Positions 19,757-30,117 of a DNA stretch of 64,000 nucleotides are shown here, one piece after another. Where the stretch lies: positions 475,160-539,159 of the forward strand of contig CAMYLZ010000025.1 in NCBI GenBank assembly GCA_947259375.1. Direction: 5' to 3'. Origin of the DNA: an uncultured Parvularculaceae bacterium. GTDB lineage: Bacteria; Pseudomonadota; Alphaproteobacteria; Caulobacterales; Parvularculaceae. Each line of letters opens with the position of its first letter. Position 1 is the first letter of the stretch. A program made the position numbers and the translations under genes. The notes beneath the pieces were generated by a model that saw nothing but the letters and a program-made list of their open reading frames with translations, was not told the origin of the DNA and searched no databases.

Positions 19757-21613
19757 ATGACGCAAAGCAACATTCCGCTCCGCAATATCGCCATCATCGC
19801 CCACGTCGATCATGGCAAAACCACGCTCGTCGATGAGATGCTGCGCCAGTCCGGCGCCGTGCGCGACAATGCCGAAATGGCTGAACGCGCGATGGACTCC
19901 AACGACATTGAGCGCGAGCGGGGCATCACCATCCTCGCCAAATGCACCAGCGTCGTCTGGGAAAAGGGCGCAACGCCGGTGCGGCTCAACATCGTCGACA
20001 CGCCAGGCCACGCCGATTTCGGCGGCGAGGTGGAGCGCATCCTGTCCATGGTCGATGGCTGCCTGTTGCTGATCGACGCCGCCGAAGGCCCGATGCCGCA
20101 GACCAAATTCGTCCTGTCGAAAGCGCTGGCGCTGGGGCTGAAGCCTGTCGTCGTCCTCAACAAGGTCGACCGGCCGAGCGCCGATCCGGACAAGGCGCTC
20201 GACGCTGCTTTCGACCTTTTCGCCGCGCTTGGCGCCAATGACGAGCAGCTTGATTTCCCCGTGCTTTACGCCGCCGGGCGCGATGGCTGGGCCGACGAGA
20301 GCCTTGACGGGCCGCGTCAAAATCTCGACGCGCTGTTCAAGACCGTTCTCGCCCATGTGCCGGAGCCCGACATTGCGGCGGACGCCAACGGCGCGCCCTT
20401 CGCGATGCTGGCGACGACTCTTGAGGCGGACCCTTATCTCGGCCGGCTGTTGACAGGCCGCGTCGTTTCCGGCGTCGCCAAGCCGGGCGTCACCATGAAA
20501 GCGCTCTCGCGCGACGGCAAAACCATCGAACAGGCGCGCGTCACCAAAGTTCTCGCCTTTCGCGGCCTCAAGCGCCAGCCAGTGGATGAAGCCTTTCCCG
20601 GCGACATTGTCGCGATAGCCGGATTTTCCAAAGCCTCGGTTTCCGACACGATCTGCGATCTCCCGGTCACCGACGCCCTTCCCGCCCAGCCGATCGACCC
20701 GCCGACCCTTTCCGTCACCATTGCGGCGAATGATTCGCCGCTCGCCGGCCGTGAAGGCGACAAGGTACAGTCCCGCGTCATTCGCGAAAGGCTGCTCCGC
20801 CAGGCGGAAGGCGATGTGGCGATCTCCGTCACCGAAACAGAATCGAAAGACGCCTTCGAAGTCGCCGGCCGCGGCGAGTTGCAGCTTGGCGTCCTGATCG
20901 AGAATATGCGCCGCGAAGGCTTCGAGATGGCGGTCTCTCGCCCGCGCGTCGTCACCCGCACCGACGATGCGGGACAGGTGCTCGAACCCATCGAGGAAGT
21001 GGTGATCGATGTCGATGACGATTATTCCGGCGTCGTCATCGAAAAGCTCTCCATGAAAAAGGCCGAGCTCGCGGAGATGAAGCCCGCCGGCGCCGGCAAG
21101 ACCCGACTTGTCATGCATGCGCCGTCGCGCGCTCTGATCGGCTATCACGGCGAGTTCCTCACCGATACGCGCGGCACCGGCGTCATGAACCGCTCCTATC
21201 TCGAACATGCGCCGCATAAGGGCGCGATCGAGGGCCGCCGCAATGGCGTCCTGATTTCCAACGGCGACGGCGCCGCGGTGCCTTACGCCATCTGGAACCT
21301 TGAAGAGCGTGGGATCATGTTCATCGCGCCGGGCGATCAGGTTTATGAAGGCATGATTGTCGGCGAAAACGCCAAGCCCGACGACCTCGACGTCAATCCG
21401 TTGAAGGCCAAGCAACTCACAAACATCCGCGCCGCCGGCAAGGACGAAGCCGTAAGACTGACGCCGCCCAAGCGGCTGACGCTGGAACAGGCGATCTCTT
21501 ATATTGACGAAGACGAGCTGGTCGAAGTGACGCCCAAGACCATCCGGCTGCGTAAAATCGCTTTGAAGCCGCATTTGCGCAAACGCCGCGCAAAAGAGAA
21601 CGCTCAGGCATAA
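19757..21613 (+). CDS. typA: Translational GTPase TypA/BipA
   Basis: 618 residues from [21 protein letters not shown] ribosome-binding GTPase of the EF-G/LepA superfamily, involved in stress response and 50S assembly. G1 is [10 protein letters not shown], switch [13 protein letters not shown]3 [11 protein letters not shown] and G4 [10 protein letters not shown]. Domains II, III and V follow, and the TypA-specific C-terminal part contains [18 protein letters not shown]. An upstream in-frame ATG (19709) adds 16 residues without similarity. GAGG lies before the chosen ATG. The very long antisense frames across it are codon-bias shadows. Confidence 0.96.
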   Translation: MTQSNIPLRNIAIIAHVDHGKTTLVDEMLRQSGAVRDNAEMAERAMDSNDIERERGITILAKCTSVVWEKGATPVRLNIVDTPGHADFGGEVERILSMVDGCLLLIDAAEGPMPQTKFVLSKALALGLKPVVVLNKVDRPSADPDKALDAAFDLFAALGANDEQLDFPVLYAAGRDGWADESLDGPRQNLDALFKTVLAHVPEPDIAADANGAPFAMLATTLEADPYLGRLLTGRVVSGVAKPGVTMKALSRDGKTIEQARVTKVLAFRGLKRQPVDEAFPGDIVAIAGFSKASVSDTICDLPVTDALPAQPIDPPTLSVTIAANDSPLAGREGDKVQSRVIRERLLRQAEGDVAISVTETESKDAFEVAGRGELQLGVLIENMRREGFEMAVSRPRVVTRTDDAGQVLEPIEEVVIDVDDDYSGVVIEKLSMKKAELAEMKPAGAGKTRLVMHAPSRALIGYHGEFLTDTRGTGVMNRSYLEHAPHKGAIEGRRNGVLISNGDGAAVPYAIWNLEERGIMFIAPGDQVYEGMIVGENAKPDDLDVNPLKAKQLTNIRAAGKDEAVRLTPPKRLTLEQAISYIDEDELVEVTPKTIRLRKIALKPHLRKRRAKENAQA

Positions 21614-22035
21614 TAATAACGTCGCCGCTCGCAAGAATTCCCAGACCATTATTCCTCCGCCGCCGCATATTGCCGGCAAAGCGGCGCGATGCGGCGGTCA
21701 CGTGTTATTCAACTTGAGAGGCATCATAAGGCCGCCTGAAAACTGGTGGATAACTATCCACCGAAAGCGGGATTCATGAAGATTTTCATCAGATAAGTTG
21801 TATTTTTGACTATGCCTTGCGCGTCATGCGTGTATGGCATTTTTTCCCTGAAAGCGCGCCGGCGCCTCATCATGCGCCCGGCAGGATGTGCAACTTCCTT
21901 TGTCGCAAACGCGGCTACGAAGCGGCTCAACACGCCCGCCGTCTGGCCGCGCAAAGAGCGAAAAAACGCCGCCCGACGACGCGCGCGGAGCCAGGCCGCC
22001 GCGCGCCGTTAATGTAAAGGCCCCTGCTTCAATCG
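21614..22035. other. Gene-poor interval between typA and the beta-lactamase-like gene
   Basis: 422 bases. Several short frames of 60-75 codons exist on both strands, the most coding-like being a basic one at 21817-22017, but none has a Shine-Dalgarno sequence or a recognisable product, so I do not call a gene. Bases 21740-21840 are AT-rich. I see no clean terminator for typA; an imperfect GC-rich inverted repeat lies near 21660-21690. Confidence 0.4.
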
Positions 22036-23397
22036 CTAACTTTTCTTTTTATATTCAGCCTCGGCGTCTCCCTGTTTCAACACAAGGCGCTCGCCATCTT
22101 CCGAGAATGTAAAAATGATCGCCGGCGCATAGGATTGATCGAATAGAAAACTATTGTTTCCTCGGTACGCCAACTGTTCCCTGAATTCTCCGTTTATAAC
22201 CAATATGAGCTCGCTTTCGCTGCGTTCGAATTCCACGATATCATTATCATCCGTTTCGAGCGCCTCGTATTTTCCGACAAATTTTTCCAACTCTTCCACG
22301 GAAATTGGGGGATTTTCTCCATCAAAATATGCATTCAATATATCCTTCACGATCTCCGGCGCTTCATTGAAGCTGGAATTGTCTATAACCGCCAGGCTAA
22401 TGCGCTCTTCCGGGTTGTACAGAGCAATTGAGTTGAACTCATCAACGCGCCCTCTGTGTCCGTAGCTGAGCTTTCCCGCGAAGGTGAATTTTTCAACGCC
22501 CAATCCATAAGTATCTTTAATAGCGATCATTTTCCGCAAGCTGTCTTCATTGATGAGCTTGCCCGTGAACACCGCATCGAAAACCTTCGCCAAATCTGTC
22601 GGCGTAGAAACAAGCCCGCCAGCGCCGCGCAATACAGAGTGGTCGGCTATGTCGGCCCGGTTCATTCCGGATTCATTATGATATGAATACGCCTCGCCCC
22701 TCGCAGCAGAAAGCTCTTCCGCATAATATGTATTTGCAAGCGCCAGCGGTTTTGTAATCTTGCTTTCAATCAGCTTTGCATAAGGTTGCTCGTAAATGCG
22801 TTCCAGAATCAACGTTAACAAATAGGCTTTCGAGTTGCTGTAGGCTTCATTCGCGCCCGGCTCGAAATCGCTCGGATAAGAAGCGATGACATTGATCAAT
22901 TCGCTTTCCGTTACGCCGTCTTTCAAATAATTCAGGAAATTCGGATCGCCGGTGTAACTGTGAATGCCGCTACGATGGCTCAGCATTTGCTCTATCGTGA
23001 TCGCGTGCGCATTCGGAATCTCCGGGTAAAAACGATCCAATGTTTGCGTTAGGGTAATTTTCTCATCCTCAACAGCCAAGAGCGTTAGCAGCGCTGTGAA
23101 TGTTTTCGTGACTGATCCTATCCGATATTTCGTTTCGAGGGAGGCGCGTTTGTTACTTTCAAAATCGCTATACCCCGAGACATATGCATAGACGGGAGCG
23201 CCATCTTGATAGATGGCGACACTGCCCATGAAGTTTTCATTATGTTTGTAGCCATCCAAAATCGCGTCGATTGCCGTCTTGCCGAAACTGTTTTGGACAA
23301 CTTTTGAATTATCGGTTGACGCTACTGTGTTCTGTTTTTCTCGATCACAGCCGGTTAGCAAGCCCAAAGCTGCAACCGTAACAAGCCAAATTTTCAT
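22036..23397 (-). CDS. Serine beta-lactamase/penicillin-binding-like lipoprotein
   Basis: 453 residues from MKIWLVTVAALGLLTGC, a lipoprotein signal with Cys17. The beta-lactamase-class C/AmpH-like domain has S95-V-T-K98 (YRIGSVTKTF), Y186-S-N (GANEAYSNSKAYLL) and, in place of the KTG triad, an HRG (SYGHRGRVDEF). A ~95-residue C-terminal domain (ISVEELEKFVGKYEALE onward) resembles the small beta-barrel seen in this family. It may be a peptidase or esterase rather than an antibiotic hydrolase. The base composition is visibly lower in GC than its neighbours (27 G+C in the 60 bases at 22201-22260). Confidence 0.85.
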   Translation of the reverse strand: MKIWLVTVAALGLLTGCDREKQNTVASTDNSKVVQNSFGKTAIDAILDGYKHNENFMGSVAIYQDGAPVYAYVSGYSDFESNKRASLETKYRIGSVTKTFTALLTLLAVEDEKITLTQTLDRFYPEIPNAHAITIEQMLSHRSGIHSYTGDPNFLNYLKDGVTESELINVIASYPSDFEPGANEAYSNSKAYLLTLILERIYEQPYAKLIESKITKPLALANTYYAEELSAARGEAYSYHNESGMNRADIADHSVLRGAGGLVSTPTDLAKVFDAVFTGKLINEDSLRKMIAIKDTYGLGVEKFTFAGKLSYGHRGRVDEFNSIALYNPEERISLAVIDNSSFNEAPEIVKDILNAYFDGENPPISVEELEKFVGKYEALETDDNDIVEFERSESELILVINGEFREQLAYRGNNSFLFDQSYAPAIIFTFSEDGERLVLKQGDAEAEYKKKS

Positions 23398-23638
23398 AAT
23401 TACTCCGTTGAGTGACTTTGTTTTTTTTGACGGGGCCGCCTCCCCGGATCGCGGCCTCGATTGACGGTCAATATAGAAAGGAAAAACTTGGCCGCAAGCA
23501 TGCGTTGCCGGGCGCGAACTCCACGGGCCCCGCCGAAGCGGCAAAAAGTCGCCCCTTTCGATTTTTTCAGCAATTCAGCGAGACGTGGGCGAATGATCGG
23601 CGCACTGAGAATTACGTTTCGTAATGAAATGCCTACTC

Positions 23639-24826
23639 CTACAGCCCGGTTTTTTTGATTCCCAAAAAGGGGCGCAGATAAGCGACGCGCTTAAAGATCT
23701 CATACCCCGCCGCGCAGCCGGCAATGGTCGTCACGCTGACGATGGAAAATTCCAGCCACACCCCGAGGCGCAAGGGCGTCAGATAGTAACCGGCGATAAC
23801 GATGATCGTCTGATGCAGGATGTAATAACAAAAGACCGCGTCAGTGAGGTATCGCAACATGCGCGACGGCCGATTGAGCCAGCGCTGCGCCGCGCCGAGC
23901 AGCAGTACGATGAAACTCCAGGCATATAGAACATCAAAACCATCGACGACCTGATCGATCAAAGGGATCTGCGCAAGGCGCGAGCCCGCCAGCGCCGCCG
24001 CATTGGCTTCGATCAGGACGCCCAACGCCATCAGCACGATCACCAGCACCGCCGCCGCGGGCAGCGCCCGGTCGACCGAGCGCCAGAACCCGAGATGTTT
24101 CGCCGCGAAATAGCCGAGCAGAAAAATGGTGAAGCGATGCGCGTGGTTCGCCCAGTCGCCCCACAGCGCATGGGTGGTCGGGAAACGCGGGCTCAGCGTC
24201 ATATCGTAAATCACGAATGGAATGATGATGAGGATCAGCAGCCGCGCCGGCCCGCCCGCGATCAATTGCAGCGCCCGCGCACCCGCGCCAGCGGCCAGGC
24301 GGCGCATCAACGGCAGCAACGGCGCGATCAACAGGACGTAAACGAGCAGATAGACCACGTACCATAGATGGTTCCATGTGGGCGTGATGATCGGATAAAG
24401 CTGTTCGAGCTTCAGATAGTTGCCCCAAAAAGCGAGATAGCCCGGCTCAATCGCCTGCGCCTCACGCAACTCCAGATAGCTCTGCGGCGCGACCCATAAA
24501 ACCATTGCAAAGAGGATCGGCAATCCCAGCCGGTAAGCGCGCGAGCCGGCGAATCGCCAATGCGAAGCAGTCTTGTCCGTCGCAAAGCGGATCGCCGCGC
24601 CGGAGATGAAAAACAACAGCGCCAGCCGCCACGGATTGACGATCGACATGAACGGCTCCGCCGCCGGGCCCGCATAGGCGCTTTTCACATGCCAGCCCCA
24701 GCTCACATAGAACATGCCCACATGGTAAAAAATCAGCAGCCCGAAAGCGATGACGCGCAGCCAGTCGAGATCGTAACGCCGCCCGCCATTGGTAAACATG
24801 CCCTCATTGCCTTCCGCCACCACCAT
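23639..24826 (-). CDS. Acyltransferase-3 family membrane protein
   Basis: 395 residues with about ten membrane helices. The N-terminus RRYDLDWLRVIAFGLLIFYH carries the acyltransferase-3 signature, with the conserved Arg and His (R-V-I-A-F-x6-H), and the ALLFFISGAAIRF segment follows. Members transfer acyl groups to sugars or lipids at the membrane (as in OPG or O-antigen modification). Two starts are plausible, at 24826 (GGAG upstream) and 24799. It is divergent from the LytTR gene with a shared 243-base region; the acceptor substrate is unknown. Confidence 0.82.
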   Translation of the reverse strand: MVVAEGNEGMFTNGGRRYDLDWLRVIAFGLLIFYHVGMFYVSWGWHVKSAYAGPAAEPFMSIVNPWRLALLFFISGAAIRFATDKTASHWRFAGSRAYRLGLPILFAMVLWVAPQSYLELREAQAIEPGYLAFWGNYLKLEQLYPIITPTWNHLWYVVYLLVYVLLIAPLLPLMRRLAAGAGARALQLIAGGPARLLILIIIPFVIYDMTLSPRFPTTHALWGDWANHAHRFTIFLLGYFAAKHLGFWRSVDRALPAAAVLVIVLMALGVLIEANAAALAGSRLAQIPLIDQVVDGFDVLYAWSFIVLLLGAAQRWLNRPSRMLRYLTDAVFCYYILHQTIIVIAGYYLTPLRLGVWLEFSIVSVTTIAGCAAGYEIFKRVAYLRPFLGIKKTGL

Positions 24827-25069
24827 CACAGACCGCTCCACATCTTCATCGTTTCGCTCGCAAAGCCCGCAAATATTCGCCCGCTTGCGCAATCCGCCAG
24901 CGCAAAGGGATGCGGCGCGGCCCTTTGTGACGAAACGCCGTTCAAATACGCCGTCTGGGACGAATGGCGGCGAGCCGGGACGGACATAGGACAAAATTGG
25001 CTGATTTCAGCCGGCAAACACGCCATAGATGTTGCGAGCGACGCCGGGCGCGCCGTAAATGGGCGGCCA

Positions 25070-25933
25070 ATGATGATGATCGCGAACGCCGCAAAACGAC
25101 TAACGCCCCAGCGCGAAGACGCGCATGCGGACCGCGTGACCTTTTACTGGATCGCCGCCTTCATGGCGGCGGGTTATCTCGTTGACGTACTCTCGGCCGC
25201 AACGGAAATAGGCAAGTCAAACAGCGACTTCCCGGTAATTTATGTGGTCATCTTTGAGGCGACCGGATTCGGTGTTTTCCTTGCGCTGTTTCCGCTGATC
25301 GCCCGCCTCGCGACAATGGCGACACCCGGCCAGCATGACTGGCGGTTCGTATTGGCCTTCCACCTCGCCGCCAGCGTCGTTGTTTCAGTGCTGCATGTGA
25401 GCACCATGGTGGCGTTGCGAAAGATCATTTTCTGGGCGGCATTTTCCGGCCCTTATATTTTCACCGACAATCTGCTGCGCGATTTCATTTACGAATATCG
25501 CAAAGACCTGCTCGGTTATGCGCTCTTCGTTTTCATCATCGTATTCGGCCGGCAACTTGACCAGCAACGCCGCGAGCTGGCCGCGGCTCGCGAAGACGCC
25601 CGCCGCTCGAAACGGCTGACATTGAAATGCGGCGGCCGGTCCGTGTTTGTCGACGCCGCCAGCATCGCCTGGGCGAAATCCGCTTCCAACTATGTGGAGA
25701 TCAAGGCCGGGAACGAGACCCATCTTGCGCGCGCGACGCTCGCCGCCATCGAGAACCAGCTCGCGGATGCAGGCGCCGGGGCGCTGCGCGTTCACCGCTC
25801 ATGGGTGGTCAACAGGGATTTCATCCGCAAGATCGAGCCGACCGGCGAAGGCGATGTGCGCATCGAGATGAATGACGGAACCATCATTCCCGGCAGCCGC
25901 CGCTTTCGCGACCGGTTGCCCGCGGCGGTCTAG
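25070..25933 (+). CDS. LytTR-family regulator with membrane domain
   Basis: 287 residues. It has four hydrophobic helices in the N-terminal half (TFYWIAAFMAAGYLVDVL; VIFEATGFGVFLALFPLIA; FVLAFHLAASVVVSVLHVS; LGYALFVFIIVFGR), then a short coiled linker (QLDQQRRELAAAREDARRS). A C-terminal LytTR DNA-binding domain (about 190-287) contains WAKSASNYVEIKAG and ALRVHRSWVVNRDFIRKIEP. Such membrane-bound LytTR proteins usually control neighbouring genes, here possibly the divergent acyltransferase. The three consecutive ATG codons at 25070 make the exact start ambiguous. Confidence 0.85.
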   Translation: MMMIANAAKRLTPQREDAHADRVTFYWIAAFMAAGYLVDVLSAATEIGKSNSDFPVIYVVIFEATGFGVFLALFPLIARLATMATPGQHDWRFVLAFHLAASVVVSVLHVSTMVALRKIIFWAAFSGPYIFTDNLLRDFIYEYRKDLLGYALFVFIIVFGRQLDQQRRELAAAREDARRSKRLTLKCGGRSVFVDAASIAWAKSASNYVEIKAGNETHLARATLAAIENQLADAGAGALRVHRSWVVNRDFIRKIEPTGEGDVRIEMNDGTIIPGSRRFRDRLPAAV

Positions 25934-26388
25934 GTTAATTGTTCTTTCATCAGCTTGCCGGCGCAGCCGAAATCCATGGCGCCATTGTAACGCTCTTTCA
26001 GCGCGCCCATGCATTTGCCCATATCTTTGAGGCCCGACGCGTCATATTCGTCGATCACCTTCTCCACTGCGACCTTGATTTCATCTTCGGTCAATTGACG
26101 CGGCAGGAAATCACGGATCACCTCAATTTCGGCCCGTTCTTTTTCCGCAAGCTCCGGGCGGCAGCCCTTGTCGAAGGCCTCAGCGCTCTCCTCGCGCTGT
26201 TTGACCATCTTGGTGAGGATCGCGAGGATTTCTTCATCCGTCGCGCCCTCGCAGCGATCCTCGGCCCGCGCGGCAATATCGCGGTCCTTGATCGCCGCAT
26301 TGATCAGCCGCAGCGTCGCGACGCGCAATTTCTGATCCTTCGCGCGCATCGCCGATTTCAGGGCCGTGTCGATCTGCTCTTTGAGCAT
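25930..26388 (-). CDS. GatB/YqeY domain-containing protein
   Basis: 152 residues, related to the tail domain of the GatB amidotransferase subunit. The helical pattern LKSAMRAKDQKLRVATLRLI and FLPRQLTEDEIKVAVEKVID and the C-terminal ALKERYNGAMDFGCAGKLMK identify YqeY. Function is unclear; possibly it binds tRNA or aids amidotransferase activity. Its stop and the stop of the convergent LytTR gene share the palindrome CTAG at 25930-25933. It is usually next to carA or dnaG in alphaproteobacteria; here it is divergent from carA. Confidence 0.9.
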   Translation of the reverse strand: MLKEQIDTALKSAMRAKDQKLRVATLRLINAAIKDRDIAARAEDRCEGATDEEILAILTKMVKQREESAEAFDKGCRPELAEKERAEIEVIRDFLPRQLTEDEIKVAVEKVIDEYDASGLKDMGKCMGALKERYNGAMDFGCAGKLMKEQLT

Positions 26389-26630
26389 CGTGATTCTCCG
26401 TCGCCAGCGGCCGCCGCGTCTGTCAAGATGCGCGCCGCTTGGTCTTTTTTATTTTAACTATCTGTTTTTTATGGATAATTTCTATCTTATCCGTCATTGA
26501 CCATTTCGGTCCGTTCGCTTAGCTTCCCGCCAATTTGCGCGCCCCCGGGGTGGCGCACGGCGGGGGCATTCGTCCCCGTCTCCCGCGCATCGCCGCATGA
26601 AGCAACAAAGCTGCGAAGAGATATGCATCT

Positions 26631-27800
26631 ATGAAGATTAGTCAAGCACCCGCCACCCGCCCAACCGCCGTGCTGGTTTTGGCCGATGGAACAAGCATTT
26701 ACGGCGAAGGCCTCGGCGCGCCGGGAGAAGCGATCGGTGAGGTTTGTTTCAATACGGCGATGACCGGCTATCAGGAGATTCTCACCGACCTGTCCTATGC
26801 GGGCCAGCTCATCACCTTTACCTGCCCGCATATCGGCAATGTCGGGGTCAATGCCGACGATGTAGAAAGCGATTCGAAATCCATGGCCGCACGCGGAGCG
26901 ATCTTCCGCGCCGCGCCCACCAGCCCGTCAAACTATCGCGCGCAGCTCGACATTTGCGCCTGGATGCGCCGCCGCGGGATCGTCGGCATCGCGGGCGTCG
27001 ATACACGCGCGCTGACCGCGCTGATCCGCGAGCGCGGCATGCCGCACGGGATCATCGCCCATAATCCGTCCGGCAAATTCGATATCGATGCGCTGAAAAA
27101 GCGCGCCGCCGAATGGGAGGGTCTTGAGGGCCGCGACCTCGCCAAGGACGTTACGACGCTGCAACCTTACGCCAATGACGAAGCAGGCTGGGAATGGGGC
27201 GCCGGCTATGCCGCGCATGACGGATCCGGCCCGCATGTGGTCGTCATCGATTATGGGGTGAAACAGAACATCCTGCGCCGCCTTGGCGCCGAGGGCGCGC
27301 GCGTTTCGGTGGTGAGCGGCAAGACAAGCTTTGAAGAAATCGCCGCGCGCAATCCGGACGGCGTTGTCCTTTCAAACGGTCCGGGCGATCCGGCCGCAAC
27401 AGGCGAATACGCCGTGCCGGTCATTCGCAAGCTGATCGAAGCGAAAATCCCGCTGCTCGGCATCTGTCTCGGCCATCAGATGCTGGCGATCGCCGTTGGC
27501 GGCAAAACCAAGAAAATGACTCAAGGCCATCACGGCGCCAATCATCCGGTGACGGATCTGGCGACCGGCAAGGTCGAGATCGTTTCCATGAATCACGGCT
27601 TTACGGTCGATGCAGACGCCCTGCCCGATAATGTCGAGGCAACGCATATGTCGCTGTTTGACGGCACCAATTGCGGCATCGCGCTGAAAGACGCGCCGGC
27701 TTTTTCCGTGCAATATCACCCGGAAGCCTCTCCCGGCCCGCAAGACAGTTTTTACATCTTCCAGCGGTTCGTGGACAGCGTGAAGAAAGCGGCGGCCTGA
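26631..27800 (+). CDS. carA: Carbamoyl-phosphate synthase small chain
   Basis: 389 residues. The glutamine amidotransferase subunit that supplies ammonia to CarB for pyrimidine and arginine synthesis. The N-terminal domain has [16 protein letters not shown] and [20 protein letters not shown]. The class I amidotransferase domain (from about residue 200) has the nucleophile in [17 protein letters not shown] and the catalytic pair in [11 protein letters not shown]. carB is not adjacent: it begins about 6.3 kb downstream on the same strand. Confidence 0.96.
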   Translation: MKISQAPATRPTAVLVLADGTSIYGEGLGAPGEAIGEVCFNTAMTGYQEILTDLSYAGQLITFTCPHIGNVGVNADDVESDSKSMAARGAIFRAAPTSPSNYRAQLDICAWMRRRGIVGIAGVDTRALTALIRERGMPHGIIAHNPSGKFDIDALKKRAAEWEGLEGRDLAKDVTTLQPYANDEAGWEWGAGYAAHDGSGPHVVVIDYGVKQNILRRLGAEGARVSVVSGKTSFEEIAARNPDGVVLSNGPGDPAATGEYAVPVIRKLIEAKIPLLGICLGHQMLAIAVGGKTKKMTQGHHGANHPVTDLATGKVEIVSMNHGFTVDADALPDNVEATHMSLFDGTNCGIALKDAPAFSVQYHPEASPGPQDSFYIFQRFVDSVKKAAA

Positions 27801-27813
27801 AGGCTGCCAGCTC

Positions 27814-28260
27814 TCATGCCTCCACATGCGCGGCGATATTCTTTGACTGGATGTCCCAGCCCTCGCTGTTCCGACGCAGGCATTCCGTACGCTGCGGCTC
27901 CGGCAAATGCGCAAAACCCCATTCCAAAATCGTAAGGCGCGTGCTGTCGCCTTTCGGCTCAAGCCTGAATTCGAACATGGTTTTGGGGTCATCCGGCGTT
28001 GCCGCATCGGGATCGTCAAGATGCGCATACCAGGACATCGCAAATAGCTGTTCGTGCTCCATCCGCTCGACCAGCGCCCACCACTTTACGTGTTCATGGC
28101 CGGGATATGTAATCTGTCCGCGCGAGACTTCGCCGACGACGAACGGCGCTTCAAGGTCGACGCGGAACCATTCGCCAAACTCCCTGTGATCCGTTAACGC
28201 GCGCCAAACGCGCGAAACCGGCGCGGCAAGGTCAACGACCTTTTCAATTTTGTCTTCCAT
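27814..28260 (-). CDS. SRPBCC (AHSA1-type) domain protein
   Basis: 148 residues of START-like fold. Typical AHSA1 features are EKVVDLAAPVSRVWRALTD, HREFGEWFRVDLEAPFVVGE, the strand FEFRLEPKGDSTRLTILEWG, and a long C-terminal helix starting at SEGWD. Family members include activators of Hsp90 ATPase homologues and small-ligand binders; the ligand is unknown. GGGAGG lies upstream of the ATG. It is convergent with carA (13-base gap) and unrelated to it in function, as far as can be seen. Confidence 0.85.
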   Translation of the reverse strand: MEDKIEKVVDLAAPVSRVWRALTDHREFGEWFRVDLEAPFVVGEVSRGQITYPGHEHVKWWALVERMEHEQLFAMSWYAHLDDPDAATPDDPKTMFEFRLEPKGDSTRLTILEWGFAHLPEPQRTECLRRNSEGWDIQSKNIAAHVEA

Positions 28261-28373
28261 AAAGCGCCTCCCATTTCACGCATTGTCGTTCCGTATGCGC
28301 CGGAACACAACCTCAATGCCGTTATTGCACCGCGCTGCAAAATCCGGCGCTCATCCAGAGCGATGGGCTCTGC

Positions 28374-29549
28374 TCATTTCTTTGCGGAATTCCATTCAAT
28401 ATCGCGCGCGCCGATGAACCGCGCGATACGATCAAGTTCCGCATCAAGTTTTTTACGCCGCGCCGGCGTCGGCTTCACGCCCGGTTCCCACCAGAGGTTT
28501 TCAACCGTGATGCGCGCCTGCTTGCGGTCCGCTTTCGCCTCAATGCGCCCCACCATGCGCTCGCCCTCCAGCAGCGGATAGACATAATAGCCATATTGAC
28601 GCTTCGCGGCGGGGACGAAAATCTCGATCCGATAATCAAAACCAAACAACCGTTTCAACCGGTTGCGGTCGCGGATCACCGGGTCGAACGGGTTGAGCAT
28701 CCGCAATCGGCTAGTCGGCGCCTTGAGTGCCGCAACCTCATCTTCGATCGATGCGAAAGCAATTCCCTTGAAGGCGCCGTCCGCACCGTCAATCTCTACA
28801 TCAATCAGGTCTTTGCGCCGCTTTTTCACCCAAGCCTTGACCTCGGCGAGGACCATCGCATCCCAGAAGCGCTGAATGTCGCCTTCGCTGGCGAAGCCCA
28901 TTCGCGCCAGCGCATTGGTGCAAAGCCAATCGACTTGCGCCGCGTCGCTGATTTTTTTCGCCCGCAGCGCGCCGGGAATAATCCGCTCCGCCAGATCATA
29001 ATGCTTGATGAAATTGCGCCGGTGACAGGTCGAAAGCACCCCTGCATACCAGTAAAAGTCGAGCGCATATTTATGCGGCGGGCGCCCCCAGGCATGTTTC
29101 GTCTTTTTCGCCTGCGCCTCGAAATGCCGGGTTGAGAGCGGGCCTTCCTTTTCGATCCGCTTCAAAATCGCCTGCGATTCACGCGGCGACGGCATCGCCT
29201 CGCGCCAACGCCCTTTTTCGAAAAACGCTTGCATGCGCCCGAACTGACGGCGCCAATAGGGATAATAATCCATCGGAATGACCGATGCATCATGGGTGAA
29301 ATGCTCAAACGCGCGGCGGTCCTTCACCAACTCGTCGAGCATGCCCTCGCGATAATTCTGGTTGCGCGACCAAAGAATGTGATCATGCGCACGCGCAATA
29401 ACGCGGATCGTGTCGAGCTGGACGAAGCCGATCTCCTCGAGATTCGAAAGCAGGCGGTCGGCATCAAGCGCGCCTGCCGGCTGACGGGCGAGACCCTGCT
29501 TCGTCAGCCACAACCTTCGGGCGTCCCGGTTGGAGATTTTCAACGTCAT
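28374..29549 (-). CDS. ycaQ: YcaQ-type winged-helix DNA glycosylase
   Basis: 391 residues of the HTH_42/YcaQ family. E. coli YcaQ (AlkX) unhooks DNA interstrand crosslinks and removes alkylated purines. The tandem winged-helix protein shows SNRDARRLWLTKQGL at the N-terminus, the GFVQLDTI segment with Q44-L-D46 in the catalytic-motif position, and the conserved ILWSRNQNYREGMLDELV. The FDPVIRDRNRLKRLFGFDYR core and YVYPLLEGERMVGRIEAKAD follow. So a role in crosslink or alkylation repair is likely. It lies between carA and carB with no obvious repair partners. Confidence 0.85.
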   Translation of the reverse strand: MTLKISNRDARRLWLTKQGLARQPAGALDADRLLSNLEEIGFVQLDTIRVIARAHDHILWSRNQNYREGMLDELVKDRRAFEHFTHDASVIPMDYYPYWRRQFGRMQAFFEKGRWREAMPSPRESQAILKRIEKEGPLSTRHFEAQAKKTKHAWGRPPHKYALDFYWYAGVLSTCHRRNFIKHYDLAERIIPGALRAKKISDAAQVDWLCTNALARMGFASEGDIQRFWDAMVLAEVKAWVKKRRKDLIDVEIDGADGAFKGIAFASIEDEVAALKAPTSRLRMLNPFDPVIRDRNRLKRLFGFDYRIEIFVPAAKRQYGYYVYPLLEGERMVGRIEAKADRKQARITVENLWWEPGVKPTPARRKKLDAELDRIARFIGARDIEWNSAKK

Positions 29550-29641
29550 CGCAAAATGTTGAATAGCTGCGTTCGAATTTGCAACAGCCCATCTCGCCAG
29601 CCGACTGTTAATCTCAGTTTCAATTACCCTGGACGCGCCAT

Positions 29642-30082
29642 ATGATTTCCGCCATGAGCAAAAGCAATCTACAAACGCTGTTCGAGCGGATAACCGACAC
29701 CGGCTTTACCAAAGCCTCCGGTTTCAAGGTGCGCGCCTTCGACAAAGGCAGCGTCACGCTTGAAATGACGCCGCGGGACGACCTCAATCAATTCATGGGC
29801 TTCGTCCATGCGGGCGTCGTCACCGGATTGGCGGACCATGCAGCAGGCGCCGCCTATGCCTCGACCCTGCCGGAGGGCAAGGTTTGCCTGACGGTTGAGC
29901 TTAAAATCAACCTGATGAAACCCACCAAAGGCGATATCGTTTTTGCCGAAGCGAAAGTCATCTCTTCCGGCGGCACGATCGGCGTCGTTCAATCGGACGT
30001 TTATGGCGAAACAAACGGTGAGCGCGTTCATTGCGCAACCGCCCTCGTGACGTTGCGCGCCATTAAAACCGGCGCGCCATAG
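29642..30082 (+). CDS. PaaI-family hotdog thioesterase
   Basis: 146 residues. A single hotdog fold with the PaaI/YiiD pattern FMGFVHAGVVTGLADHAAGA, where His and Asp flank the central helix, then VCLTVELKINLMKPTKGD and ATALVTLRAI at the end. These enzymes hydrolyse acyl-CoA thioesters. The start is uncertain: an ATG at 29654 (MSKSNLQ) is as likely as 29642. It lies 36 bases upstream of the MBL hydrolase. Confidence 0.87.
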   Translation: MISAMSKSNLQTLFERITDTGFTKASGFKVRAFDKGSVTLEMTPRDDLNQFMGFVHAGVVTGLADHAAGAAYASTLPEGKVCLTVELKINLMKPTKGDIVFAEAKVISSGGTIGVVQSDVYGETNGERVHCATALVTLRAIKTGAP

Positions 30083-30117
30083 CTTTCAGCAAATCGAGCC
30101 GCTATCACTGCCTGCTT

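Noticed and set aside
19625..21679. 684-codon open frame antisense to typA
   Set aside because: It mirrors the codon positions of typA in GC-rich DNA, has no recognisable domain and would overlap a certain gene completely.
21806..22017. Overlapping short basic frames after typA
   Set aside because: No Shine-Dalgarno, no family, and several alternative frames are equally open; recorded only as a gene-poor interval.
27372..28043. 223-codon minus-strand frame overlapping carA and the SRPBCC gene
   Set aside because: It overlaps two well-supported genes and has no family similarity.
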